Origin: Nocardia amamiensis NBRC 102102
GTDB lineage: Bacteria; Actinomycetota; Actinomycetes; Mycobacteriales; Mycobacteriaceae
Assembly: GCF_001612745.1 (NCBI RefSeq)
Contig: NZ_BDBA01000015.1
Coordinates: 1-53,688 of the forward strand
Reading direction: 5' to 3'
Length of the DNA stretch: 53,688 nucleotides
Shown: one piece after another, positions 16,557 through 25,131 of the stretch
Layout: every line of letters begins with the position of its first letter
How positions within the stretch are numbered: position 1 is the stretch's first letter
Notes under the pieces: model-generated
Databases searched by the model: none
What the model saw: the letters and a program-made list of their open reading frames with translations, nothing else
What the model was told of the DNA's origin: nothing
Position numbers and translations under genes: made by a program

Positions 16557-16635
16557 CTGTTCAACCTTCCTGAGTGCCGCCCAGCACCCGCGGGTGTCCA
16601 GGTGACTGCTGGTAAGTACTCATGCGGCTAACACA

Positions 16636-16884
16636 TCAAACGGCGAGGTCATCGAACTCCCCCGCTTTGCATCCCTCCAGCCAGGCGCTGAACTCAGCCC
16701 GAGTGAACTCGAGGGTTCCGGCTTCTGGTGCGCTACTGTTGCAGACCAACACGCCGCCCGGAATTGCAGCAACTTCAACACAAGTCTCCGAGCTGGTGAA
16801 GCTCGACTTCTGCCGGTTGGCGTGTCCCTCAGCATCACTCTGGGCCCAGCGCTGAACTGAGCCTTGCTCAGCATGATCCCCCAC
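16636..16884 (-). CDS. DUF397 domain protein
   Basis: 82 aa from a GTG at 16884 overlapping the end of the regulator gene by 17 bp. It contains the DUF397 signature: KSSFTSSETCVEVA, then GGVLVCNSS, then LEFTRAEFSAWLEGCKAGEFDDL. These small proteins are encoded next to DUF5753-type helix-turn-helix regulators throughout actinomycetes and behave as their partners, in some cases as toxin/antitoxin-like or developmental modulators. The start is uncertain because several nearby GTG/ATG codons are possible. Confidence 0.8.
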   Translation of the reverse strand: MGDHAEQGSVQRWAQSDAEGHANRQKSSFTSSETCVEVAAIPGGVLVCNSSAPEAGTLEFTRAEFSAWLEGCKAGEFDDLAV

Positions 16885-17680
16885 TCCATTGCTCGGCCAG
16901 CCGCAATATGTACTGACGTGATTCCTTTGGGGACAACGCGGTCCGGCATGCATGGTCGAACACAGCGGAGAAGGACGCAACGTCGGCAACGTCGGTGATG
17001 AACTGTCCGCTACCATGCCTTTCGAAATGCACCCGCTCGGCACCTCCCCACGGGTGTGCCATGATCGTGAAGTCCCCCATCCGCAGAGCTTCGTACATCC
17101 CTGCGTCGAAGGTGGTGATCCTGATCGTCACGTTCGGCAGGTCCGCTAATTCAGCCATCGCAGTCAACTGCTCAGCCATCACCGAACCGTCGCCCATACG
17201 AAGGTGCAGAACAGACTCCGGCTGGACAACATCAATCGTCAGATCGCCATTGCGTACACGCTTCTGTCGATGGAGTCGCTGGTCGATCATCCGCTGGATG
17301 GATGGGTCCGACATGCCAACAATGCCGACGGTGCTGCCGATACTCGCGAGGTACCGAGGCGTCTGCAAAAGCCCGTGTACGGCCCGAGGCTCGTGTGTGC
17401 GAATCTTGGTCGCGGACTGCTCCATTCCGAGATAAGCGACCAACCACTCTGGAATCTCGTCAACTTGCGGGACGACACCGTTGAGCATCGCGTCCAACTC
17501 ACGCATGGACACACTGATCGCCTCGGCATACCGCTCCCGCTGAGTCAGTTGCGGCGTGGACTCACCACGCTCCCACTTACCAAGCGTCGTTCGGTCGACC
17601 CCTACGAACTCAGCGATCTGCTCCTGAGTCTTCCCCGATGCCTTCCGCGCGTCGATCAGCCGCTTGCGTCGCATGCACAC
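16868..17680 (-). CDS. XRE family regulator with DUF5753 ligand domain
   Basis: 270 aa. The N-terminal HTH (ARKASGKTQEQIAEFVGVDRTTLGKWERG, about 10-40) is of the XRE class. Residues ~90-265 form the DUF5753 domain, with the typical EPRAVHGLLQTPRYLASI near its start, the RMIDQRLHRQKRV block, LADLPNVTIRI and MGDFTIM. This family (BldB/WhiJ-like partners) pairs with small DUF397 proteins such as the one encoded immediately downstream and usually regulates its own locus. The divergent gene at 17848 is a likely target. Confidence 0.88.
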   Translation of the reverse strand: MCMRRKRLIDARKASGKTQEQIAEFVGVDRTTLGKWERGESTPQLTQRERYAEAISVSMRELDAMLNGVVPQVDEIPEWLVAYLGMEQSATKIRTHEPRAVHGLLQTPRYLASIGSTVGIVGMSDPSIQRMIDQRLHRQKRVRNGDLTIDVVQPESVLHLRMGDGSVMAEQLTAMAELADLPNVTIRITTFDAGMYEALRMGDFTIMAHPWGGAERVHFERHGSGQFITDVADVASFSAVFDHACRTALSPKESRQYILRLAEQWSGGSC

Positions 17681-17847
17681 ATCATAGGCGTCTCTTGAGT
17701 GCCGTGGATCATATTTGTTTGAAGCGTCAAGCTATCAGTGCGCCCGATAGGGAAGCGATGCCGCGAAACTTCGCAACCCGATCCGACGCCGTCATCACGT
17801 TGGACCGGGCGCACCCACAAACATGAACGAGCATCCAGGGGGCCACC

Positions 17848-18288
17848 ATGTCCGCATCCGCCGTAGCGGACGCGCTCGGCCGGTGTCACTACTACCGGAC
17901 TGTATGCCAATTGCCTTGCCACATAGATGAATCCGGGCGGATTGCACTCACCATCGGCGGTCGTGTCCGCGCACTCACCACTCCGGAACCACTCGGACGC
18001 GCGATCCGTGAGTACCTGCTCGCCCGCTCACTGGCCGGACCGATCGTGTGGCACCGATCGGGGAGATACACATTTCTCACGGGTTATTCCGCTGAGGCCG
18101 AGGATCATTCGCCCTACGCGCGCACACTGCTGCGGACCAACTCTCTAATCATCCCATCCCTCGGCATAGTCGCACTTCCCTCCCCCACGGACCAAGGCAA
18201 CTATCGCCGATGGATAGAACCGGCTCGCGACGGCTACCGCCCATGCCTGAAGACGGTGCTGGACGCCCTGATCGCCTGCGCGCCATGA
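17848..18288 (+). CDS. Hypothetical protein divergent from XRE/DUF397 pair
   Basis: 146 aa from an ATG preceded by GGGGGCC. Beta-rich, with ALTTPEPLGRAIREYLLARSLAGPIVWHRSGRYTFLTG; such a VW-H-x3-RYTFLTG stretch resembles the short actinobacterial proteins related to the N-terminal prim-pol fold, often found beside DUF5753 regulators. Catalytic carboxylates of a primase are not evident, so an enzymatic role is unlikely. The stop overlaps the next start (ATGA). Confidence 0.6.
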   Translation: MSASAVADALGRCHYYRTVCQLPCHIDESGRIALTIGGRVRALTTPEPLGRAIREYLLARSLAGPIVWHRSGRYTFLTGYSAEAEDHSPYARTLLRTNSLIIPSLGIVALPSPTDQGNYRRWIEPARDGYRPCLKTVLDALIACAP

Positions 18289-18500
18289 TTGCTTCCAGTA
18301 CGCCACGTCCCGGCGAACCCGACCTCCACCTGAGCATCTTCCTGCACGGAACACGGCTGGACTACGCCGCCTGCCGCACGGCGGCTCTTCGCTTCATCGC
18401 GGAATGGCACGCCCACGAGCGCGAACCGATCACCGTCATCCCCGGCCCAACGGGTGGTCTCAGCCGGTTGCCGTGCGAGCGCCTTTACCTGGAGCCGTGA
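18285..18500 (+). CDS. Small hypothetical protein
   Basis: 71 aa; the ATG overlaps the preceding TGA (ATGA), so it is translationally coupled to the upstream gene. Pattern LSIFLHGTRLDYAACRTAALRFIAEWHAHE and a C-terminal CERLYLEP. No family recognised. Presumably works with its upstream partner. Confidence 0.55.
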   Translation: MIASSTPRPGEPDLHLSIFLHGTRLDYAACRTAALRFIAEWHAHEREPITVIPGPTGGLSRLPCERLYLEP

Positions 18501-18534
18501 CCGCTATCAGTGGGTAGGGGCCGATGACTTCCCA

Positions 18535-18846
18535 TCAATCCGCCGGCAACGTCCGCAGAAGATCCGCAACCTCCACGGTGAACTCGTCCACAGGCCCGTT
18601 GATCACGCACAAATCCTCGTGCAGCGCATCGAGGAGAGTCCTCGCCTCGGTAAATTCTCCTGTGCTAGCGAGTACTTCACCAAGGTCGTAGCGCAGGAGC
18701 AATGCCGTTTCGCCACCGTCACCGTTCGCGGCAACGACTTCATCGAGCACCGAACGCAATCCCGCGATGGCCGCCAAGCAGTCGACCACACCAGCCTTCG
18801 ACGCAGGAACATCTGCACTACAGCAGATCCCATCCGAGAAGTACAC
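18535..18846 (-). pseudogene. Remnant of a TPR protein C-terminus
   Basis: 103 codons. AIAGLRSVLDEV and LRYDLGEVLASTGEFTEARTLLDAL are TPR helices like those ending large actinobacterial TPR or kinase-TPR proteins, and the end (DLLRTLPAD) looks like a natural C-terminus. No N-terminal part is found upstream, so this is probably a decayed 3' fragment. A GGAGGGAGG upstream could allow translation from the GTG at 18846. Confidence 0.45.
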
Positions 18847-19208
18847 GCTTCACGCCACGCCACACACCTCCCTCCGCCGCGCCTGGCGTGTGGCAAGCCG
18901 CCTCCTCCTCAGGAGGCGGCGCCGACCCTGACCCACCCGACAACGCGATCACGGGGACGAATAGCCGTCCCACCCCGGCCTGCCGAGGCCACGGCCTGAC
19001 CTCGCACGCCCATCTCGGCACCGCGGCCGCGCGACGCGGCTTCAATGCCGCTGGGCTGGCCGATGACTCGTAACACGGGGACGGCGAAGCGCGAGATCTC
19101 AGGGGCCGCCGACGCCGAAACCCGTCGTCCGCAGGCCCGATGTATCACCGATCGGCAACCTATCCCAACCGCCACCCTCACCGGCACAACTCGCTCGGAG
19201 GCAATTCC
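18847..19208. other. Intergenic region without recognised gene
   Basis: About 360 bases. Open frames on either strand have no protein-like composition. It holds the upstream region of the secreted-protein gene at 19209 and flanks the TPR fragment. Confidence 0.5.
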
Positions 19209-19496
19209 ATGCACAAGATCACCATCGCCGCCGCCCTCGTCGCCACGGCGTCCACCGTCGCCATCGCCGCCGCGGGCACCGCGTCCGCGGAGACGCACGT
19301 CCGTCACTATTCCGGGTACGGCGCCGAATTCGCCTGCGACGCCGACAAGATCGCGCTCGGCAGCGTTCCGAACGCGGTCGTCCTCTGCGACCGACTGAAC
19401 AACGGGGTTTACCGGCTTTCGATCGTGCCCCACCCCGAGGTTCCGCTGCACCTGCTCACGCTCATGGCAACCGGCAGCTTCGACGGACTGTCCTGA
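19209..19496 (+). CDS. Small secreted protein
   Basis: 95 aa. ATG preceded by CGGAGG at correct spacing. Clear Sec signal peptide: MHK start, hydrophobic Ala-rich core (IAAALVATASTVAIAAAG) and AXA cleavage site TASA before ETHV. The mature ~68-residue protein has two cysteines (FACDAD and VVLCDR) that could form a disulfide. No known family. Exported to the cell wall or medium. Confidence 0.75.
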   Translation: MHKITIAAALVATASTVAIAAAGTASAETHVRHYSGYGAEFACDADKIALGSVPNAVVLCDRLNNGVYRLSIVPHPEVPLHLLTLMATGSFDGLS

Positions 19497-19535
19497 ACCC
19501 GAGCCCCACCCATCAACCTGAAGGACCGTTCAAAG

Positions 19536-19961
19536 ATGACCGAACCATTCCACAAACCGCCGCAGATCGGCGACTCCGCCGCGCCCGTGCCGTACGAACC
19601 ACCTGCGCCGCATACCGGACCACCCGATTCCGCACCGGCCAATTTCGCGCCGACACCTCGGGACGTGGCCTACCCTCCGCAGGCGATCCCTGGCACAGCC
19701 GCAAGCCCGTATTCGACTGCACCACAACCATTGCCGCCCGGATACGGCGTCCCGCTGGGATACCCGCCGCAACCGTACTATCCAGTACCGCCGCAAATGC
19801 CGATCGTTTCAGTCACCCAGAACAACACCTCGGGCGGGGTCGTCTATGTCCGCCCCGGCGTCAACCACGGACTGCACTTGGTGCTCACACTACTCACATG
19901 CGGAATGTGGGCGCCGATATGGATAATTCTGTGGGTCGTCGACGCCGTGAGTCGTAAGTGA
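19536..19961 (+). CDS. Proline-rich protein with C-terminal membrane anchor
   Basis: 141 aa. Residues 1-90 are Pro/Ala/Tyr-rich and disordered (PPGYGVPLGYPPQPYYPVPP). Residues ~92-105 (MPIVSVTQNNTSGG) are short beta-type, and the end is one hydrophobic hairpin (LHLVLTLLTCGMWAPIWIILWVVDAVSRK). This matches the common actinobacterial cytoplasmic Pro-rich/small integral membrane domain proteins of unknown function. GAAGGACCG precedes the ATG. Confidence 0.7.
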   Translation: MTEPFHKPPQIGDSAAPVPYEPPAPHTGPPDSAPANFAPTPRDVAYPPQAIPGTAASPYSTAPQPLPPGYGVPLGYPPQPYYPVPPQMPIVSVTQNNTSGGVVYVRPGVNHGLHLVLTLLTCGMWAPIWIILWVVDAVSRK

Positions 19962-20145
19962 TCGAATCGCAATGTTCGGGGGTGCGGAGGCCCGCCAGCG
20001 GGCACACCGCACCCCACCTCTCAGTACTCGCAGTCGCGGCCACGTCATACCGGTCGACCCAGCCAAATGCCGAGCGCACAGCCAAGATCTGCGGTATGAA
20101 TCGGACCGGGGTTCGATGAGCCGCAACGGGAGGGAGGACGGGCTT

Positions 20146-21693
20146 ATGTCCGATGACTTGCAGCACGTGAGGGAACGCCAGGCTTGGCTGATCCGCGCCG
20201 GGCGAAATGGAGAACGCGAGAGCCGGGCACTACAGGAAGGCCTCGCGATCCTGGGGTGGTCCGAGGTAGGGGACCTCAGCAAGTACCGAACGTGGCATGA
20301 GCTCAAATCCGCGCTGCAGCAAGCATATTCGGATGCGGGCCGAGCGGTGATCGGCAACTGGACCGGGCAGTTGTGGAAGTTCGACAGCGAGATTCAGCAT
20401 GGCGACTTGGTGGTCATGCCACTCAAGACGCGGCCGGGGTACCTGGCGGTCGGCAGGGTCAGCGGACCGTACGAATACCGGGAGGACGAGCCGAGGGATT
20501 TTCGGCAAGTACGAAAAGTCGACTGGCTCCGCACCGACATATCATGGGATGCGGTCCGGCCCGATCTAAGGGCTAGTCTTGGCTCGCTGCTCACAGTTTG
20601 CGGCCTCGCCCGCCACAATGCCGCCGCACGCATTGAGCATTTGGCGGACCACGGTACCGATCCCGGCTTCGACGGCGACGAGGAAGCCACCAGTTCGACC
20701 GAGCTGCTGGACGATGCCGTGTCCAGGGATCCGTCGAATCCACGTGCGTTGACGATTCGAAGCTTGCTCGAACATTGGGGCGTCGAGCGGCGCACCGCGG
20801 CGGCGGTCTCCATGATCAAGGCGGATCTCGCGAGCAACGGCCTGACCACCCGACCCGCGTTCACCGAAGGCGCATTGAGCGACATCGTTGCGCTTGTGCC
20901 GCTCGGGACCGAACCCGGGACCGCCGCGGCGGTTACCGGCGCGGTCGAAGATATCGAGAACGTGACCGAGCCTGAGCCGATGTCTCGCCGACTCGGCAGC
21001 CTACCCGCGCGGCTTGTGTCCGTGCCGTCATCTGTCGACCTGACATACGCCAAAACCCTGATGCTGCAACATCAGTTCTCTCAGGTCGCCGTTATCGACG
21101 AGGACGGAACCTACCACGGTGCAGTCACCTGGGAGTCGATCGGGCAAGCTCACATCGCCAGCGACGATCCGACTCTGACGAACGCAACGGTACCGGCCCT
21201 CGTCGTCGACCATGACGCCCTCCTGCTCGATCAAATCGACATGATCTACGACCGAGGATTCATCTTCGTCCGCGATCAGGACCGTGTCAGAGTCACCGGC
21301 ATCCTCACCGCCTCGGATCTCACCCGGCAGTTCGGCACGCTCGCGAGGCCATTCGTACTCATTGAGGAAGCCGAGAACCGGTTGCGTCGCTCCGCCGACG
21401 AACATTTCGACCTCCAGGACCTGAAGGACTCCGTACCCAGCTATCAGAAATCCCGGATCAAGGACGCCTCCGATCTCACCTTCGGTAACTACGTCTACCT
21501 CCTGCGTGACGCCGACCGCTGGCGCAAGCTCGGCTGGCGACTCGACCAGGACCAGGTCATCGATCTACTGGAGAAAGTCAAGGATGTGCGGAACGACTTG
21601 ATGCACTTCGCGACCGATCCACTGTCGGAAGAGAAGTTCGCCGCGGTCACCGGACTCTTGCAATTGCTGCGCACGGCCGAGCCGAACCCGTGA
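20146..21693 (+). CDS. PUA/EVE-like + CBS pair + Swt1-type HEPN protein (putative defence effector)
   Basis: 515 aa; ATG at 20146 has a strong GGGAGGGAGGA six bases upstream. Residues ~10-165 resemble the N-terminal reader domain of Mrr-type restriction proteins (WLIRAGRNGERES, NWTGQLWKF, GDLVVMPLKTRPGYLAVGRV), a PUA/EVE-like fold. A winged-helix-like linker (~200-240) follows. Residues ~285-395 are two CBS repeats (VAVIDEDGTYHGAVTW; RVRVTGILTASDLT), nucleotide-sensing modules. Residues ~400-510 form a HEPN domain like yeast Swt1, with the RNase motif R-x4-H at R482-H487 (RNDLMHF). HEPN domains act in many abortive-infection systems. Predicted: an RNA-cutting effector gated by nucleotide and modified nucleic acid sensing. 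Activity is inferred. Confidence 0.8.
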   Translation: MSDDLQHVRERQAWLIRAGRNGERESRALQEGLAILGWSEVGDLSKYRTWHELKSALQQAYSDAGRAVIGNWTGQLWKFDSEIQHGDLVVMPLKTRPGYLAVGRVSGPYEYREDEPRDFRQVRKVDWLRTDISWDAVRPDLRASLGSLLTVCGLARHNAAARIEHLADHGTDPGFDGDEEATSSTELLDDAVSRDPSNPRALTIRSLLEHWGVERRTAAAVSMIKADLASNGLTTRPAFTEGALSDIVALVPLGTEPGTAAAVTGAVEDIENVTEPEPMSRRLGSLPARLVSVPSSVDLTYAKTLMLQHQFSQVAVIDEDGTYHGAVTWESIGQAHIASDDPTLTNATVPALVVDHDALLLDQIDMIYDRGFIFVRDQDRVRVTGILTASDLTRQFGTLARPFVLIEEAENRLRRSADEHFDLQDLKDSVPSYQKSRIKDASDLTFGNYVYLLRDADRWRKLGWRLDQDQVIDLLEKVKDVRNDLMHFATDPLSEEKFAAVTGLLQLLRTAEPNP

Positions 21694-21791
21694 TGGCCAG
21701 CTCTCCGGGCGCCACCGAAGCGATGCCGTCACCGGATATCCCTGGAACTCGAGCTGGCTCGGGCGCTGACGAGCCGATACACGCACGCTTT

Positions 21792-22349
21792 TCAGTCGAG
21801 ACGCCGGCGTACCTCGGCGGCGAAGCCCGGTACCCCAGATCGGTCGAGCACGTCGAGTAGACCCTCGATGTGTTTCGGCGGGCGCTTGTGCTCGGCTACT
21901 TGCTTGTACAGCAGCCTGATCACTTGCCCGGGCGCCAGATCCAACATGTCCAGTAGAAAAGCATCAGGGTGTGACAACTCGGGAAAACCGTCGCCGATAG
22001 GCCTGACCTTGAAATCTTTGAGATTGAACGTCAGCAGTACGTCCGCGTTACTCTGCAATGCCGCCGCGAGCACATGGCGGTCTTTGGGGTGGTTCTCCAT
22101 TCTGTCGACGAGGTCTTCGTACCCCTCGACCAACGCGTCAGCGAAGAAACCGTTCATGGCGCTGATCAGGCGGTCGACCACCGCGGCCGAATCGTCACCC
22201 GCATGCCTCGCAGAGAGATTCCGCTGCAGCTCGGCCAAGATCTCTGCCGACCACAACGGCTGGATCAGATTTGCCTCCGCCAGACGCAGCACAGTGTCAC
22301 GCAGGTGGGCCGGATACAAGACGCAAGTGTCGAGGAATACCCGCTGCAT
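21792..22349 (-). CDS. PIN domain toxin (VapC-like ribonuclease)
   Basis: 185 aa. N-terminal FLDTCVLYP strand carrying Asp7, then Glu36/Glu40 (WSAEILAEL), HPKDRHVLAAA with Asp90, and LLTFNLKDF with Asp112, the acidic tetrad of PIN Mg-dependent RNases. Longer than classical VapC (~130 aa), with a C-terminal extension, as in PIN proteins paired with excisionase-type HTH antitoxins. Its ATG overlaps the stop of the antitoxin gene at one base (22349), so antitoxin is translated first. Confidence 0.85.
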   Translation of the reverse strand: MQRVFLDTCVLYPAHLRDTVLRLAEANLIQPLWSAEILAELQRNLSARHAGDDSAAVVDRLISAMNGFFADALVEGYEDLVDRMENHPKDRHVLAAALQSNADVLLTFNLKDFKVRPIGDGFPELSHPDAFLLDMLDLAPGQVIRLLYKQVAEHKRPPKHIEGLLDVLDRSGVPGFAAEVRRRLD

Positions 22350-22828
22350 CAGTCATGTCGCCTGAGCGGTTCCGAAGGTACGTCGTCGTAAAGACCCAAT
22401 TCTTCGGAAATCCTGGTCAGCTCAGACAACCCAGCGGCACGCTCGGCACGGCGGTACTCCCGGAACGCCAACACGTCGGTCAGACGAACACGACGATGCC
22501 GTCCCGGGCGGGTGAACGGAATTTCCCCCGCGTCCAGGAGCTTCACAAACGTGGGCCTGCTCATGCCGAGCAATTCTGCAGCTTCTTGCGTCGTCAACGT
22601 GGTGTGCAAGGGCGCTACCGTGACCGCCTTGCCCTCAGCGAGTGCGAGCGCCACGAGACGCAGCCCCTCGAACACTTCAGCAGGCAAAGTCACGACCTGA
22701 CCCTCAGCCGAACGGAGGACAGTCGCCCCAGAAGACGCGGGCGTAGAGGATAGGAACCGGCGCACCTCAGCCAGTTGATCAGGATGCTCAGGCAGCAACG
22801 TGCGCTCGTTCAACGTCTCGGTCATCAC
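22349..22828 (-). CDS. Excisionase-type HTH antitoxin
   Basis: 159 aa (ATG at 22828 or 22825). N-terminal ~85 residues are an extended/helical region; residues ~75-135 form a MerR/excisionase winged helix (TLTTQEAAELLGMSRPTFVKLLDAGEIPFTRPGRHRRVRLTDV...). The C-terminal helix could wrap the PIN toxin. Paired with the PIN gene as a toxin-antitoxin module. A perfect 12-bp inverted repeat upstream is a candidate autoregulatory operator. Confidence 0.85.
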   Translation of the reverse strand: MMTETLNERTLLPEHPDQLAEVRRFLSSTPASSGATVLRSAEGQVVTLPAEVFEGLRLVALALAEGKAVTVAPLHTTLTTQEAAELLGMSRPTFVKLLDAGEIPFTRPGRHRRVRLTDVLAFREYRRAERAAGLSELTRISEELGLYDDVPSEPLRRHD

Positions 22829-22851
22829 ACCTCCTCAGAGACCACAGTATG

Positions 22852-22880
22852 CCCTGCTTTCGAATAAATCGAAAGCAGGG
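22852..22880. promoter_or_regulatory. Perfect 12-bp inverted repeat upstream of the toxin-antitoxin pair
   Basis: Arms 22852-22863 and 22869-22880 are perfectly complementary around ATAAA. It lies 24 bases before the antitoxin start and 119 bases after the NERD gene stop (both minus strand). It could be an operator bound by the antitoxin, the terminator of the NERD gene, or both. Confidence 0.6.
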
Positions 22881-22998
22881 GGCGGAAGTGGCACCGACCA
22901 ACGGAGCTGCCGCCTCAGCGACACCCCTCCACGGATCTGGGCTCGGAGCATCGCTGACTGCCCGCACTCCGATACACGATCTCCAACAGCCGACGGTG

Positions 22999-24915
22999 TC
23001 AACAATCGGAACGGAACGGGAGGCACAGCGGCAGCAGATCGAATCGAGCTGGAGTCTCGGTGACGGTCGGGGGTGGTGGGATCACCTCGGTTATCGGCAG
23101 GGGCTCGGTGGTCGACGCGGGCAATGGGGTCTGCTGTACGGCGTCGCCGTGTGGGGTGGAGCAGGCGGCGGCCAGCACCCAGATAGTGCCGATGACGAGC
23201 GCTATCAAGGCCACGGCCGCGATCTGTTGGGGGCGATGGCGGATCGGGCGCGGTTGGCCGGTCGTGCGGGTGCGTGGAGGCACGGTAATCATTTGGCGGA
23301 GATCGGGGATGCGCGGTCGACGTTCGACGAGGCGCGGTGCGGCTGGCCGTCGCGGGGGACGCGCTCCGGTCTCCTCGTCGGACAACCACTGCGGCCGATG
23401 CGGCAGAGGTGACGGTGTGGGGCGGGGGCGCAGTGGCTGGGCGTCGGATTCGATCCACGACGACCACTGGTCCGTGAAAGGTGATGACAGCGGGGGTGCT
23501 GATTGCGCTGTGAAATCCGGCGTCGTGTCCGACGGCGGGGGTTCCGGTGTTATGTGTCTCGACGCAAAGGGGGCCGGCGCATAGGGGTCCGATTCGGCGC
23601 GTTGCGTCTGTGCGTACCTTGAGGCGGGCAGACCGTCGAAGTGATGTGGCCTCGATATCGGCTCTGCCTCATCGTCTTCCGGTGCGTCCGCGATATCGAA
23701 CGACTGTCGATCCGCGATCGACGGCGAGTTCTGTGTGGTTGGGCGGTCTTCCAGGCCGGGATCGCCTGCCGCGTCTGGCGCCACAGGTTCGGAGGTGTCG
23801 GACCTCGCCCGCATGTGTGTTGCGGGCCGGTCCGACGTGACCGCCGCCTCGTTTCCCAGGTCATCGCTCTCGGGCGGTTGCGTCGATCCGGATGCGTTGA
23901 GCTCCGGTGCTATTGGCATCACGTCTGGCTGGTCGAGTGCGGAATGCGATGACAGCACGTCCGCATCAGCAGCCATGCCGACCGCGTCCAAGCCTTCTAC
24001 GGAAGGCGGGCCGTCGATTGCTGTTGCCACGCCCCGCTGCACGACCGCGGAATGCGACGACAGCACGTCCGCATCAGCAGCCACACCGACCGCGTCCGAG
24101 TCTTCCGCGGAAGGCGAGCCGTCGATTGCCACCACCCCCGGCTGCTCGAGTGCAGAACGCGACGTCGGCACGTCCGCATCAGTAGGCACGCCGACCGCGT
24201 CCGAGTTGTCCACTGACAGCAGCCTCTCGACCGGCGCAGCTCCTTCGAGTGCCACCGTGTCAGTCTCGCCACGCAACGTCCGCTCCAGCGGAAAACCATC
24301 CGCCACAAGGTCTTCAACGCTGACCTGATCGGCAAGGTTCAGATCGCCGAGCAGGGCATGCACGCGTTCGGCGGTCCAGATGAGATTCCGGCTCGCCGTG
24401 CGGTGGAACCAGGCACGCAGCTCGACGGGGCTGCTCCCGAGCACCACCCCGCAGCCCTTGCGCCGCGATTCGATGTTCAACGTGACGGTCGATTCCCGGG
24501 GCGGCACCACGACGATCAGGCCGTCGACGTCGGCCTCGGAGTGGTGCTTGCGCACCAGTTCCTTCAGGTTGACGACATTGTTGGTGACCTGGTCGAACGG
24601 GCTGCTGTCGTGGTCGCGCACGTGGACCGGGTCGCCCTCGAACCCGGACAGCCGCCAGCGGCCGTTGGCCTGGACCGAGAGGACGCCGGTCATGGCTTCC
24701 GGCACGGTGCCCTTCACCTCGATCACGACCGCGGCCCTGGGCGTGATCACGACCAGATCGGCTCCCTGCGCCTCGTCTGCGCGGTTGCGAGTGGGTAAGT
24801 AGCACCCCGAGATCGCCAATCCGACAATGACGTACTGTCCGGTCCAGCTCCGCAGCCAGCCGAGCACGCGTTGCTCGGATCGCGGTGCCGTCGTTCGTTC
24901 GTTGATGACCAGCAT
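22999..24915 (-). CDS. NERD domain membrane protein with internal 36-residue repeats
   Basis: 638 aa from an ATG with GGAGG nine bases upstream. Residues ~1-190 form a NERD (nuclease-related) domain: TAPRSEQRVLGWL, GADLVVITPRAAVVIEVKG with the PD-(D/E)xK-like D...EVK pair. Residues ~225-345 hold three imperfect copies of a ~36-aa repeat (SDAVGVAADADVLSSHSA...). A long Pro/Ser/acidic disordered segment follows, then one transmembrane helix (IAAVALIALVIGTIWVLAAA) near 575 and a ~45-residue outer tail ending in Cys. NERD proteins are linked to DNA processing and defence but mostly uncharacterised. Anchoring a nuclease-like domain to the membrane is unusual. A duplicate of the 5' end lies nearby. 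Confidence 0.75.
   Translation of the reverse strand: MLVINERTTAPRSEQRVLGWLRSWTGQYVIVGLAISGCYLPTRNRADEAQGADLVVITPRAAVVIEVKGTVPEAMTGVLSVQANGRWRLSGFEGDPVHVRDHDSSPFDQVTNNVVNLKELVRKHHSEADVDGLIVVVPPRESTVTLNIESRRKGCGVVLGSSPVELRAWFHRTASRNLIWTAERVHALLGDLNLADQVSVEDLVADGFPLERTLRGETDTVALEGAAPVERLLSVDNSDAVGVPTDADVPTSRSALEQPGVVAIDGSPSAEDSDAVGVAADADVLSSHSAVVQRGVATAIDGPPSVEGLDAVGMAADADVLSSHSALDQPDVMPIAPELNASGSTQPPESDDLGNEAAVTSDRPATHMRARSDTSEPVAPDAAGDPGLEDRPTTQNSPSIADRQSFDIADAPEDDEAEPISRPHHFDGLPASRYAQTQRAESDPYAPAPFASRHITPEPPPSDTTPDFTAQSAPPLSSPFTDQWSSWIESDAQPLRPRPTPSPLPHRPQWLSDEETGARPPRRPAAPRLVERRPRIPDLRQMITVPPRTRTTGQPRPIRHRPQQIAAVALIALVIGTIWVLAAACSTPHGDAVQQTPLPASTTEPLPITEVIPPPPTVTETPARFDLLPLCLPFRSDC
23939..24255 (-). 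repeat. Three tandem ~108-bp repeats inside the NERD gene
   Basis: Repeat units begin at about 23939, 24047 and 24152 (spacing 108 and 105 bp, in frame). Shared core GCGGAATGCGA...GCACGTCCGCATCAG. They encode Ala/Asp/Ser-rich linkers, so copy number probably varies between strains. Confidence 0.8.
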
Positions 24916-25032
24916 CAGCGGCCACCTCCATACGCTTCCCACACAATCGACTGCTCGACGGTATCCGCCGCATCATCCAGCGAAAATTCGAAAGGCACTG
25001 TAAGAGCATGCTATTGGCGGCAGATGGGCATG
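24676..25032. repeat. Direct repeat, copy A (NERD 5' end and promoter)
   Basis: About 357 bp covering the first ~80 codons of the NERD gene and ~115 bp upstream. A diverged second copy lies at 25544-25899 in the same orientation. The 93-aa gene at 25132 lies between the copies. Confidence 0.85.
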
Positions 25033-25131
25033 CTGTGGGGGGCAGGTCGACAGGAGCTCGTTGACGTCGTTCGACCGCAGGCACCAACGACAGTCCAGCG
25101 AAGTGGTGTACAGCCGAAAAGGACGTGAACG

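Noticed and set aside
23939..24255. CRISPR array
   Set aside because: The repeats are ~105-108 bp, in frame within a protein-coding gene and without unique spacers. No CRISPR array or cas gene was seen anywhere in the window.
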